Positions 35,081 to 42,357 of a DNA stretch of 42,357 nt are shown piece after piece. The translations under genes and the position numbers were made by a program. The notes under the pieces were generated by a model that did not search any database, had not been told where the DNA came from, and worked only from the letters and a program-made list of their open reading frames with translations. Every line of letters starts with the position of its first letter. Within the stretch, counting starts at the first letter, position 1. Source of the stretch: Paludibacteraceae bacterium. GTDB lineage: Bacteria; Bacteroidota; Bacteroidia; Bacteroidales; Paludibacteraceae. Location: positions 1 through 42,357 of the forward strand of contig CAJOFU010000004.1 in the NCBI GenBank assembly GCA_905233935.1, in the 5' to 3' direction.

Positions 35081-37858
35081 TTGTTGTCCTTTCATAAACT
35101 CATGATACTCCTCCATTGTCTTTCCGTTACCGATCAGAGCATTGTTCTTCTCGGTGATCGGTACGATGCTAATTTGCCGGTTCAGAATCAGAGCTTTCAT
35201 CTCTTCGCTCTCCATCAACATGCCGATGTACCATATAGCCTCGTCGATCGACTCCAACCCGCTGATGCGCAGTGTTGCGCCTGCACTGTATGCCGGCAGA
35301 GCTGTCAGGTCAAAGTCCCTGATCAGGAATCGTGTGAAGTTAAACAATGCCACTTCATACAGCATATTGTTCAGTTCCGCCTGCATCTCTTCTTCTGACA
35401 TCTGACTTCTGACGTCTGTCGGATATATCAGCAGCACGTAAGCTCCGCCATCTCTCTCGGGTGAGAACTGTACGGTCGTATCAGCCTGCTCCTGTTCAAC
35501 CTGCTGGTCTTCACGTTTGGCGGTAAGCGTGGATACCGCTCCGCCCTTCTGGCTTTCCATGCCTTGACCGAGCATCGCTAACATGTCGCGGCACATAGTC
35601 GCCAACTCTGAATCCGGGTAACGGCTAATCATGTCCCGCAGACTCTCCGCAAACGCTTCCTTGCCTTCCGTTCGGGCTTTCGCTACGGCGTTCAGGAAGA
35701 GGAATCGCGGCATCAACGGCGACAACGGGTAGTTCTGCTCGGCGTGCCGTGTGTTGGCTTTCACCGTCGCAAACTGTCCGATGCGGAAAGCATTGTACGT
35801 CGCCTCATACAGCGAGTCTTGCTCGATAGCCATCTGCCTTAGTTGCGCAAAATACTGCGGGTTGGCTACGATCTGCGCCTGCTTGCTGTTGGGGAACTTA
35901 CTCAATATCGCTTGCCGGTTTGCCTCTGCCTCGGCAGGATTGTTGTCCTTCAACGCATCGAGGTAACGGATATAATAAATCTCAACGCCCCTTTGGTCTT
36001 GCGGGAAACGGCGGCAGAAGTCCTCAAACGTTATATCCGCCTGCAAGGTATCGTGCAGCCGGTCTTTGTAGATGAAAATCATCTTGAACAACGCATCGGC
36101 TATCAGCGAATCGCTCTCCGCAAACTCCGCCGGCGTACGCGGTATCTGCTGCAAGTAATATGCCGGATCATAGATGTCTGTCACACGGGGTTTCTCTATC
36201 ACCGCCGTACTGTCTGCCGCTATGCTGTCGGTCTGCATGTCTATATCCTCGCCCTCCTCATCGCTGGTCGGAGTCCACTCACCCGACGAAGCCTTGCTCT
36301 TTCTGCGCCAGTTGTCCTCCAGCGGACGGTTGCCCCACTTGCGCGTAAACTCCTGTTTGCCGTTGCGCATGAGTTGCGCGTTGTAGAAGTACCACTCCGC
36401 CTTGGCGCCAAACGACGGGTTACCGATCAGCTTCGACGTGTTCACCGAACTCAACCCCTGATCACGCGACTCGCGTTCACGCTGTGTGTTCTTGATCGAG
36501 TCCTCTGCCTCGGCTTTCCTCAGGTCGGCTACCACCTGCTCGGCTACCTTCAGCTGCTCTTCCTCGCTCAACGTGCTCAAGCGTTGCAACGAGTCTTGCA
36601 GGGTAACCATATTATACTCCTGACTCAGTTCATCCAGCACCTCCGACAGCAGACGTATGCGCTGGTAATTGTCCGACTCTGCCGGCAGGATCGTTATAGC
36701 CTCACTGTAGCACGGCGCGGCTTTCGTATAGTTATGCTGAATATAATAGATATCACCTGCTTTCAGCAGCACGGCGGCTTTATCCATGCCGTTCTTCTCG
36801 CTCTTCTCGATCGCCAGCTCGTAGTTCTCCAAAGCATGCGCGGTATCGCGTTGCGCAAGGTAAATATCGCCGATTGCACCATACACCACATCCAGTTGCT
36901 CGTGGTACTTGTAGTTCTTCGCCATGTTCTTGAGCTTGCGCAGCGATTTTTTCTTGTCTGCCGACACCAATGCCATACGGATCCGTGCATTGAAATCCAT
37001 CAGCACGGGCGGATAAAGATTTACGCACTTCTTGTAGGCATCGTATGCCTCGGCAGGCTTGTTGTCCTGCTCATACAACTGCCCGAGCACGTATGCAAAA
37101 CGTGCACGGTTGCCTTTGCGTTTCTCATCCGGCAATGCCAACTTGACGAGCGGGATAGCTTCTTTGTACTGTTTCGTCTTGAGTTTGATATCCGCTGCCG
37201 TTGATGCATACAGCGAGGCGTGTTTGCGCTTGAGGTTATCGGCTTGCACCTTATTTAGCATATCTTCCGCCTCGTACAGCCAGCCCATCTCGGCGTATGC
37301 ACGAGCAACCCACAACTGACACTGTGCCACTACATCCGGATCATATTCGTAATGCCGGATCACGTAGTTGAATGTACCCACCGAACCGAGGAAATCCCCT
37401 TTGTGGAACTCCGCCATGCCGAGCAGCACCCACGCTCCCGCAAGTTCCTTGTTGAACTCGCCTTGCTTGAGCCAGGCTTTGTATTTCGGGTCCTTCGATC
37501 GCTTGGGATTCGGTTTGGGTTTGCTCTTGATGGAGTGTAACTTGATGCACTTACGGCACTTCTCGATCGTTATATCCATCTTGCCCTTCGACGACTCTGC
37601 CGCCTTGTGGTCGGATACAGGATACAACGGCAACATCTCGCCGTAGTTGTCCTCATGCGCCGTAGCGATCTGTTGCAATCCCTCGTCAAAGGCGTTCTTG
37701 CCGTTAAACTGGATATTGTACTTCGTTTTCGTCTGGTGATACAGACGCGTCGCACCGGTGTTCTTCTGTGTCGAACACCCCGTCATCAGCAGAACCAATA
37801 GCCCTGCCAACCCAATTCCTATAAACTTTATACTCTTCAACTTTCTAACTTCTTTCAA
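35078..37858 (-). CDS. porW: PorW/SprE-like TPR lipoprotein of the type IX secretion system
   Basis: The 926-residue protein has a lipoprotein signal ending LLMTGC (Cys28). The segment CSTQKNTGATRLYHQTKTKY then NIQFNGKNAFDEG matches the start of SprE/PorW proteins. TPR repeats run from about 130 to 420 (ELAGAWVLLGMAEFHKGDF, VYGAIGDIYLAQRD, LLKAGDIYYIQHNY), with more helical repeats from about 560 to 780. SprE in flavobacteria and PorW in Porphyromonas are needed for T9SS export. No ATG is available: the start must be TTG at 37858 or 37840, both inside the heptamer-like repeat. The stop TAG also lies in a repeat. Length is close to SprE and longer than Porphyromonas PorW. Confidence 0.82.
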   Translation of the reverse strand: MKEVRKLKSIKFIGIGLAGLLVLLMTGCSTQKNTGATRLYHQTKTKYNIQFNGKNAFDEGLQQIATAHEDNYGEMLPLYPVSDHKAAESSKGKMDITIEKCRKCIKLHSIKSKPKPNPKRSKDPKYKAWLKQGEFNKELAGAWVLLGMAEFHKGDFLGSVGTFNYVIRHYEYDPDVVAQCQLWVARAYAEMGWLYEAEDMLNKVQADNLKRKHASLYASTAADIKLKTKQYKEAIPLVKLALPDEKRKGNRARFAYVLGQLYEQDNKPAEAYDAYKKCVNLYPPVLMDFNARIRMALVSADKKKSLRKLKNMAKNYKYHEQLDVVYGAIGDIYLAQRDTAHALENYELAIEKSEKNGMDKAAVLLKAGDIYYIQHNYTKAAPCYSEAITILPAESDNYQRIRLLSEVLDELSQEYNMVTLQDSLQRLSTLSEEEQLKVAEQVVADLRKAEAEDSIKNTQRERESRDQGLSSVNTSKLIGNPSFGAKAEWYFYNAQLMRNGKQEFTRKWGNRPLEDNWRRKSKASSGEWTPTSDEEGEDIDMQTDSIAADSTAVIEKPRVTDIYDPAYYLQQIPRTPAEFAESDSLIADALFKMIFIYKDRLHDTLQADITFEDFCRRFPQDQRGVEIYYIRYLDALKDNNPAEAEANRQAILSKFPNSKQAQIVANPQYFAQLRQMAIEQDSLYEATYNAFRIGQFATVKANTRHAEQNYPLSPLMPRFLFLNAVAKARTEGKEAFAESLRDMISRYPDSELATMCRDMLAMLGQGMESQKGGAVSTLTAKREDQQVEQEQADTTVQFSPERDGGAYVLLIYPTDVRSQMSEEEMQAELNNMLYEVALFNFTRFLIRDFDLTALPAYSAGATLRISGLESIDEAIWYIGMLMESEEMKALILNRQISIVPITEKNNALIGNGKTMEEYHEFMKGQQ

Positions 37859-37898
37859 CTTTCAACTATCTCAAACTATCTCAAACAACCTCAAACTA
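37836..37898. repeat. Short tandem repeats filling the tsaB-porW spacer
   Basis: CTTTCAA/CTTTCTAA heptamers pass into CAAACTATCT decamers. The array contains the stop codon of tsaB (CTA at 37896) and both candidate TTG starts of the porW-like gene, so it replaces the usual spacer. Confidence 0.88.
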
Positions 37899-38654
37899 CT
37901 TCAACCCCTTCACATGCGAAGGTGCTGCAATAAACTCCTTCAAGTAGTTCGGCTCAAAGTATGCTATCTCCTTGCCGTCAATAGTTCTAACTAAACTTTC
38001 CACTTTCCACTTTCCACTTTCAACTAAATGAGCCGCCGCTGCACCGGTCGGTACGATCCCGTCAATCCAGCGTGCGTTCTCGTGCTTGATCACATCCTTG
38101 CATTTCTTCGCACCGTTACCGCAGAAATACACTACGTGTTGATCCAATAGTTCCTCAAAACTATGCTCGTCAATCACCTTCGCCTCCAACGCTTGCACCA
38201 CTTTCAGGCTCTCAGCTCTTGATTCTCGGCTCTCTGCCATTTCGTACACTTCGCAATACACCTCCATCCGCCGTGCATCAATCATCGGACACACAAATAT
38301 CTCTCCGTGTTCTTCCGTGAAAATCCGTGTTCGTATATTTTCGCTTGCGCTATATGCAATAACTGCTAACGTGGAAACCGCATACAGCGGTACATCCAGC
38401 CCGTAGCACAGTCCTTTGGTGAGCGATGCGGCTATGCGCAACCCCGTGTATGACCCGGGTCCTTCAGATAGCGCTACGCCCTCTATCGCCAAACCTCTTT
38501 CCCGTGCTTCTGCCTGCAACTCCTGCACATACGTCGGTAGCAGCGCAGCATGATTGCTGCCGCTCCTGTTGATGCGCTCGGCTATCACCTTGCCGTCCTG
38601 CACCAACGCTGCCGAACATACTTCCGTCGAACTGTCTAAACCTATCAGTGTCAT
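37896..38654 (-). CDS. tsaB: tRNA threonylcarbamoyladenosine biosynthesis protein TsaB
   Basis: The protein has 252 residues from the ATG at 38654 (MTLIGLDSSTEVCSAALV). Upstream in-frame codons cover the promoter. It is an ASKHA-fold protein with ALSEGPGSYTGLRI, the TsaB signature. It partners TsaD in making t6A37 of ANN-decoding tRNAs. Two inserts come from heptamer repeats: AESRESRAES (about residues 140-150) and VESGKWKVES (about 210-220). Both lie in the variable C-terminal half. It is the first gene of the operon reaching to ybeY. Confidence 0.93.
   Translation of the reverse strand: MTLIGLDSSTEVCSAALVQDGKVIAERINRSGSNHAALLPTYVQELQAEARERGLAIEGVALSEGPGSYTGLRIAASLTKGLCYGLDVPLYAVSTLAVIAYSASENIRTRIFTEEHGEIFVCPMIDARRMEVYCEVYEMAESRESRAESLKVVQALEAKVIDEHSFEELLDQHVVYFCGNGAKKCKDVIKHENARWIDGIVPTGAAAAHLVESGKWKVESLVRTIDGKEIAYFEPNYLKEFIAAPSHVKGLK
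37994..38026. repeat. Heptanucleotide repeat inside tsaB (3' part)
   Basis: CTTTCCA repeated three times with CTTTCAA at the end, read in frame on the minus strand as ESGKWKVES. Confidence 0.9.
38204..38238. repeat. Heptanucleotide repeat inside tsaB (middle)
   Basis: CTCAGCT, CTTGATT, CTCGGCT and CTCTGCC form a diverged seven-base array, read in frame as AESRESRAES. Confidence 0.75.
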
Positions 38655-38720
38655 TGTTTTATGTGTGGTTTTTATGCGTGCACGTAACACATGCCTATGC
38701 CGCGCACGACAAAAAGCCCA

Positions 38721-38751
38721 CAAAATTACAAAAAAAATCCCACATTTGCAA
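38721..38751 (-). promoter_or_regulatory. Promoter of the tsaB operon
   Basis: On the minus strand TTGCA (38751-38747) and TAATTTTG (38728-38721) are correctly spaced; the -7 element has one mismatch to the best form. Its -33 part lies inside the terminator of the preceding gene. Confidence 0.55.
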
Positions 38752-38771
38752 GGAAATGCGGGATTTTTTTT
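38731..38771 (-). terminator. Terminator of the DUF4465 gene
   Basis: On the minus strand ATCCCGCATTT pairs with AAATGTGGGAT (one mismatch), followed by nine T. It overlaps the tsaB promoter. Confidence 0.85.
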
Positions 38772-38793
38772 ACAAATCGCTCAAAATTTCTGC

Positions 38794-40290
38794 TCAACGC
38801 ACTTCTACACCGAGCATATTCAGTGCTTTTCCGTCACGGATGATCAGCACTTGACCGTCACGAACAACCTTCTGTGCCTTAACGGCAGCGGCTACGTTCT
38901 CAACAGCCGTTTCTTCGTCAAACTCAGCACGTGCAGGCTCTTCATAACCCTCAGGCATAACAGCACCGAAGTCGTCGATGCAGAAGTATGCCGGAGTGTT
39001 CATACCGTTATCACCGGTATCACTACTGCTCAGGCTGAACTGCAATGCGTCAATCACGCCAAACTCGCTCAGGTCAACATACGTCCACTCGTTGATGTAC
39101 GTGCCGTCAGCTGCCAAGTCAACCACAATCTGTGTATTTACAGCAACGCCGTTGTACGAAGCACTGATAGTCAGACGGAACCAGTCGTCCTTGCCGAACT
39201 TCTTGGCGAAATCGTCACCCTTGGTCATCGAGTTAACAGCATAAGCTGTGTTGTTGATAAAGAAGCCCGGAACAGTATGATCTTTCTTCAACAGAATGCT
39301 GTCGATACCATTGTACGAAGGTGTCCATACGAGGAAGTTCTTGCCCTCGTAAGCACCGCCCTTGGCTGACTTTTCTGCATCAAGATACGACTCAAAGGTA
39401 TTATCCGACTTGTTCGACAGCAGGTTACCGTAGTAATAAACGCCCCACTCGCCGTAGTCAGCTACATCCTGCTGGAAGATGAAGTCACCGCTCTCAAAGC
39501 TGCCGGTCTCAGCCAGATGCAGAACGCTCTCTGCTTCCAATTCAATCTCCTCGAACGTAGCAACTTCTACGATGTCGAACTCAGCACGTGCAGGCTCTTC
39601 ATAACCCAGCGGTTTCGCTGCGCCGAAGTTATCCATAGCGAAGTATGCCGGAGTGTTCATGCCGTTATCACCGGTATCACTACTGCTCAGACTAAACTGC
39701 AAGGCATCAATTACGCCAAACTCGCTCAGGTCAACATACGTCCACTCGTTGATGTACGTGCCGTTAGCAGCCAGATCAACCACTACCTGCGCATTAACTG
39801 CAATGCCGTTGAGCGAAGCCGTGATCGTCAGACGGAACCAGTCATCCTTGCCGAACTTCTTGGCGAAACTGTCACCGTAACGCATCGAGTTAACATCGTA
39901 CGCTGTGTTGTTGATAAAGAAGCCCGGAACTACAGCAGCCTCTTTCAGCGAAACGCCGTCAATTCCCATGTACGATTGTGTCCATACAACAAAGTTCTTG
40001 CCTGCGAAAGCTCCACCGTTAGCCGATTTCTCAGCGTCAAGATACGACGCAAACTCATTGTCCGACTTGTTGGTCGGCAGGTTACCGTAGTAATAAACGC
40101 CCCACTCGCCGTAGTCAGCTACCTCCTGCTGGAAGATGAAGTCACCGCTCTCGAACGTACCGCTCTCATCCAGGTGCAGAACACTCTCCTCTGCGCCGAT
40201 AGTTACATCCTCAAACGTAGCCACCTGCAACTCAGCAAACATCGTGGCGCTCATCAATGCAGCAGCCACAAAAAGTAAACTTTTTTTCAT
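38794..40290 (-). CDS. Secreted protein with two tandem DUF4465 domains and sorting-like tail
   Basis: The 498-residue protein has a signal peptide (1-19). Two DUF4465 domains follow (about 20-235 and 240-455), each with ESGDFIFQQ, WGVYYYGN, GFFINNTAY, WFRLTI, INEWTYVDLSEFG and SSSDTGDNGMNTPAYF. The copies are about 657 bases apart and so alike in DNA that the duplication must be recent. The tail is RDGQVLIIRDG, LNMLGVEVR. DUF4465 proteins often accompany YncE/BtuG-like propellers in Bacteroidota, including corrinoid-uptake loci, and a propeller lies upstream here. The ligand is not known for this protein. Confidence 0.9.
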   Translation of the reverse strand: MKKSLLFVAAALMSATMFAELQVATFEDVTIGAEESVLHLDESGTFESGDFIFQQEVADYGEWGVYYYGNLPTNKSDNEFASYLDAEKSANGGAFAGKNFVVWTQSYMGIDGVSLKEAAVVPGFFINNTAYDVNSMRYGDSFAKKFGKDDWFRLTITASLNGIAVNAQVVVDLAANGTYINEWTYVDLSEFGVIDALQFSLSSSDTGDNGMNTPAYFAMDNFGAAKPLGYEEPARAEFDIVEVATFEEIELEAESVLHLAETGSFESGDFIFQQDVADYGEWGVYYYGNLLSNKSDNTFESYLDAEKSAKGGAYEGKNFLVWTPSYNGIDSILLKKDHTVPGFFINNTAYAVNSMTKGDDFAKKFGKDDWFRLTISASYNGVAVNTQIVVDLAADGTYINEWTYVDLSEFGVIDALQFSLSSSDTGDNGMNTPAYFCIDDFGAVMPEGYEEPARAEFDEETAVENVAAAVKAQKVVRDGQVLIIRDGKALNMLGVEVR

Positions 40291-40317
40291 TTGTTTGTTA
40301 AATTTTTTGATTGTTAA

Positions 40318-41373
40318 TTAGTATGTATAAACTTTAGTCCCTAAAGGATTAAATGCTTGATTGTCACGAATAATTAGCAGTTGTCCGTTAATAATCAATT
40401 TTGCATTTTGCATTTTGCATTTTGCATTTATTATTTCTTCAAGCCCTGTCTCCCTCTCCGCATCCGGATGCAGATCGCGTGCACCCTTGATCTCCGTCGA
40501 TGTCTCGCCCATCATACCTATCTGCTGATGCAGTGCTGTATAGACTTTGATAAAATCCACGGCATCCAGATGCAACGGCGTGCCGTCCGCACGTACTGCC
40601 CAATCAATGTTCAGTTGCGCCAACCTGCACGTGTCAGGATGATTGTCCGCATAACCGTAGGCGTATGGATACAGCACCCACTGATTATTCACATACGCAT
40701 AGTTGTCCGGCAGACGAGCGCCCTCGAACGTCAACTCCTCCTCATCCACCCATTGCGGAAAATACGGCTGCTTGTGGAACGACAGTTGCACTATATAGCC
40801 CTCACCGCCTTGGTTGTCCGTCCAATGCACGTGCGTGGTATCGATGCGGTAATTTTGTTTGGTGTCGGGTGTCCGCACATGATCTTCCGGCGTGCGCTCG
40901 TAAGTCACACGGTAGCCGTGGATCGTCAGCGGGTTGGTGTACTCCGAACCTGCCAGCTCGTACCACTCGTCATCGGGTTTGCCGTTGTCGTTCTGATCGA
41001 CGCTGACCATCACTATGCCCGGCTCACACGAACCGCCACCGGCAGCACCTTCCGTAGCACTCGTATAGAACGCATTACCCTCAATCTGAAAGTCATTCTC
41101 GCCACGCACGTTCACCACAGGATGATCAAAACCGAACACCACATATCCGCCCCAACCGCCGAGACAGATCATCCCTTGTGCATTGTCCGCAATGGCTTCC
41201 TCCGCCTTCATGCGCATATCGTTGGCATCATCGCCGTCCTCGTATGTCGGCATAGTGTTCACAAACTGCCCGGGTGCCGGCATATACTCATACACATGTT
41301 TCAAGTACGGCGAGTTCCCCGCCATAACCGTCATCGCAACCATCATTGCCAAATATGTAAAAACCTTTTTCAT
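40318..41373 (-). CDS. Secreted surface protein of unknown function, propeller/DUF4465 locus
   Basis: The 351-residue protein has a signal peptide (1-18). The body has a glycine-rich segment (MICLGGWGGYVVFGFDHPV) and an acidic DQNDNGKPDDEWYELAGSEY that looks like a Ca2+-binding loop. WVDEEELTFEGARLPDN and LDAVDFIKVYTALHQQ follow. I know this layout as a cell-surface protein found with DUF4465 and YncE-like genes, but no function is established to me. The stretch INAKCKMQNAKLIIN (about 310-325), just before the common tail (NGQLLIIRDNQAFNPLGTKV), comes from a heptamer repeat. Spacing to the DUF4465 gene is 27 bases. Confidence 0.75.
   Translation of the reverse strand: MKKVFTYLAMMVAMTVMAGNSPYLKHVYEYMPAPGQFVNTMPTYEDGDDANDMRMKAEEAIADNAQGMICLGGWGGYVVFGFDHPVVNVRGENDFQIEGNAFYTSATEGAAGGGSCEPGIVMVSVDQNDNGKPDDEWYELAGSEYTNPLTIHGYRVTYERTPEDHVRTPDTKQNYRIDTTHVHWTDNQGGEGYIVQLSFHKQPYFPQWVDEEELTFEGARLPDNYAYVNNQWVLYPYAYGYADNHPDTCRLAQLNIDWAVRADGTPLHLDAVDFIKVYTALHQQIGMMGETSTEIKGARDLHPDAERETGLEEIINAKCKMQNAKLIINGQLLIIRDNQAFNPLGTKVYTY
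40399..40430. repeat. Heptanucleotide repeat in the linker before the sorting-like tail
   Basis: Four units of TTTTGCA in tandem, read on the minus strand as NAKCKMQNAK. Confidence 0.93.
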
Positions 41374-41468
41374 TCAAACTATTTCAAACTATCTCAAACT
41401 ATTTCAAACTATCTCAAACTATCTCAAACTATTTCAAACTATCTCAAACTTCTTTCAACTCTCAACTA
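41374..41468. repeat. Decamer tandem repeat occupying a whole intergenic spacer
   Basis: About seven units of CAAACTATTT/CAAACTATCT, then CTTTCAACTCTCAACTA. It starts directly before the ATG of the downstream gene (41373, minus strand) and ends in the TAG stop of the propeller gene. Confidence 0.95.
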
Positions 41469-42131
41469 TTTATATACAAAACTTATCTCCCCCGGTATAT
41501 CTCCCGTGCGCACTGACCACTTCTGCACGCCGTCCTGTCCGTAGCAGTGCAGCATCCCCGGCGTGACGTAGTTCTTCGCATCGGTCACATACACCTCCCG
41601 CGTCAGCGGATGCACCTTGATGCCGTAGGGTTTCTGTATCTGCGTTTCCGTGCCGTCTGTGATGAAGTTCGTAGTGACCACCTTACGCGTACGTACATCA
41701 ACTATCGCGTACGATACCACCTCATCGTAGTTGATATAGTCCCACGCTGTGGCGCAAGCGTAGAGCGAATCGCCCGTTATATCCAGTGCCGACACCGCCA
41801 CATCAAGGCTGTCAACCACGGCGTCGGTCTTTGTGTCAATGCAGTAGAGCTTAGCCGCTGTGTCGAAGTAGTCTCCACGCGAACTGACCCACAGTTGCCC
41901 GTGTCCATCGCTACGTACCCGCCAGAGGTTCTTCGCCACATCTATGCGCTTGGTCTCGGTAAACGAAGCTATATCTATCACCGACACCGTATGATCGTAG
42001 TCCGGCACCATATATCCGCCGGAGTTAGTCACATACAACTTGCCGTTCACTGCCGCCAACTCATCCGGCTGATAGCTTTGCAGATAATGCGAATGAGCTT
42101 TTAAAGCCTTTGCAAATGAGCGCGAAACTAT
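41466..42131 (-). pseudogene. YncE/DUF5074 (BtuG-like) beta-propeller protein, 5' truncated
   Basis: About 215 codons of a surface propeller: YQPDELAAVNGKLYVTNSGG, DHTVSVIDIASFTETKRIDV, LWVSSRGDYFDTAAKLYCID, YGIKVHPLTREVYVTDAKNY and KWSVRTGDIPG. Whole family members have some 350-400 residues with a lipoprotein signal. Here recognisable similarity stops near 42085 and the frame meets TAG at 42132-42134. The TTG at 42059 is inside the fold and cannot be a natural start. The N-terminal blades and signal are missing and a plus-strand ORF begins at 42116. BtuG relatives bind corrinoids; whether this one does is open. It may be a real truncation or an assembly join. Confidence 0.7.
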
Positions 42132-42357
42132 CTACCGCACCATTTACGATGTCGATATATAAGAACGCATTGTCCAAGCGTTCCGTATCAATCCCAAACC
42201 CTCAGGCGTTCGCGGTAACAGTCAAGTATCTTGGGTCCAGATGGGCCCTTGTTAAAGAACTGACAAAAAGCGAGAACTCTCAATCGCCAATAACATTCAT
42301 CACAACTTATGATGATGTGGATATCGAGCGCGTGAACTGCGAGAATGCTCGGGAAGC
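42116..42357 (+). CDS. Possible Abi/DRT-type reverse transcriptase, N-terminal fragment (3' end outside window)
   Basis: The ORF runs from ATG 42116 off the right edge (80 codons). The sequence KRSVSIPNPQAFAVTVKYLG, then W....KELTKSENSQSP and later NCENARE, fits the pattern I know from the start of defence-associated reverse transcriptases of the Abi/DRT (UG) kind: basic residues, (I/L)PxP, a helix, S..S.SP, and then NAxxA before the palm domain. The catalytic YxDD lies beyond the window, so this rests on the N-terminus only. No clear promoter is seen. It is the only plus-strand gene at this end and begins where the propeller gene is broken. Confidence 0.4.
   Translation, partial: MSAKLSTAPFTMSIYKNALSKRSVSIPNPQAFAVTVKYLGSRWALVKELTKSENSQSPITFITTYDDVDIERVNCENARE

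Noticed and set aside
35843..37204. 453-codon plus-strand ORF opposite the porW-like gene
   Set aside because: It is an antisense shadow over TPR repeats, with no signal or recognisable motif.
41466..42059. Complete 197-residue propeller protein starting at TTG 42059
   Set aside because: The TTG lies within the conserved propeller sequence, and coding similarity continues upstream, so this is not a natural start.

Overview
The window comes from a member of the phylum Bacteroidota, most likely an uncultured Bacteroidales species. Several independent signals agree. The promoters have the Bacteroidota form, TTTG then about 20 bases then TAnnTTTG. SecD and SecF are fused in one protein. There is a lipoprotein TamA homologue (TamL) and a PorW/SprE-like lipoprotein of the type IX secretion system (T9SS). 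Eight secreted proteins end in one shared short tail. Family names are from sequence recognition by eye; no database was searched. Layout from left to right: (1) 1-2000, the end of a Na+/Ca2+-exchanger gene, then a gene-poor stretch with tandem and inverted repeats, a DUF4143 ATPase remnant and a candidate noncoding RNA gene with its own promoter and terminator. (2) 2025-7443, minus strand: a secreted leucine-rich-repeat protein with a long structured 5' leader, then secDF, also with a hairpin-rich leader. (3) 7667-8744: initiator tRNA-fMet and a TtcA-like tRNA thiolase. (4) 8788-16911: a starch/glycogen cluster of three secreted GH13 enzymes and one non-catalytic protein, built around a shared N-terminal module of about 90 residues, with no SusC/SusD in the window. 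(5) 16948-21254: topB, recF and a convergent NtrC-type response regulator without a visible DNA-binding domain. (6) 21462-26303: a secreted OB-fold repeat protein, a TlpA-like lipoprotein and thrS. (7) 26523-29616: a TrmH-family methyltransferase divergent from tamL. (8) 38654 down to 29625, minus strand: a probable seven-gene operon tsaB, porW-like, thioredoxin, K+/H+ antiporter, NAD-dependent epimerase, SpmA-SpmB-like fusion and ybeY. (9) 42131 down to 38794, minus strand: a three-gene surface-protein operon (5'-truncated YncE/BtuG-like propeller, a secreted protein of unknown function, a DUF4465 tandem protein). (10) 42116-42357, plus strand: the start of an ORF that looks like the N-terminus of an Abi/DRT-type defence reverse transcriptase and cuts into the propeller gene.

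How the parts fit together: signal peptide, carbohydrate-binding or repeat domains and a common C-terminal tail of the form NGQLxIR...YxxxGxxVK suggest that the LRR, amylase, OB-fold and DUF4465 proteins share one export or anchoring route. The PorW/SprE homologue in the same window makes T9SS the natural candidate. The amylase cluster would then degrade starch outside the cell.

The most unusual feature is a set of short repeats spread over the whole window. Most have a seven-base period with a different unit at each site, similar in form to the STRR heptamers of filamentous cyanobacteria. They sit between genes, often starting exactly at a stop codon, and they also sit in frame inside conserved enzymes (topB, recF, tsaB, the epimerase and, with a longer period, ttcA). 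A related 20-bp palindrome occurs in frame twice in recF and once in thrS, each time in the same reading frame and each time encoding QP[S/I]LAD, with variants between genes at two further places.
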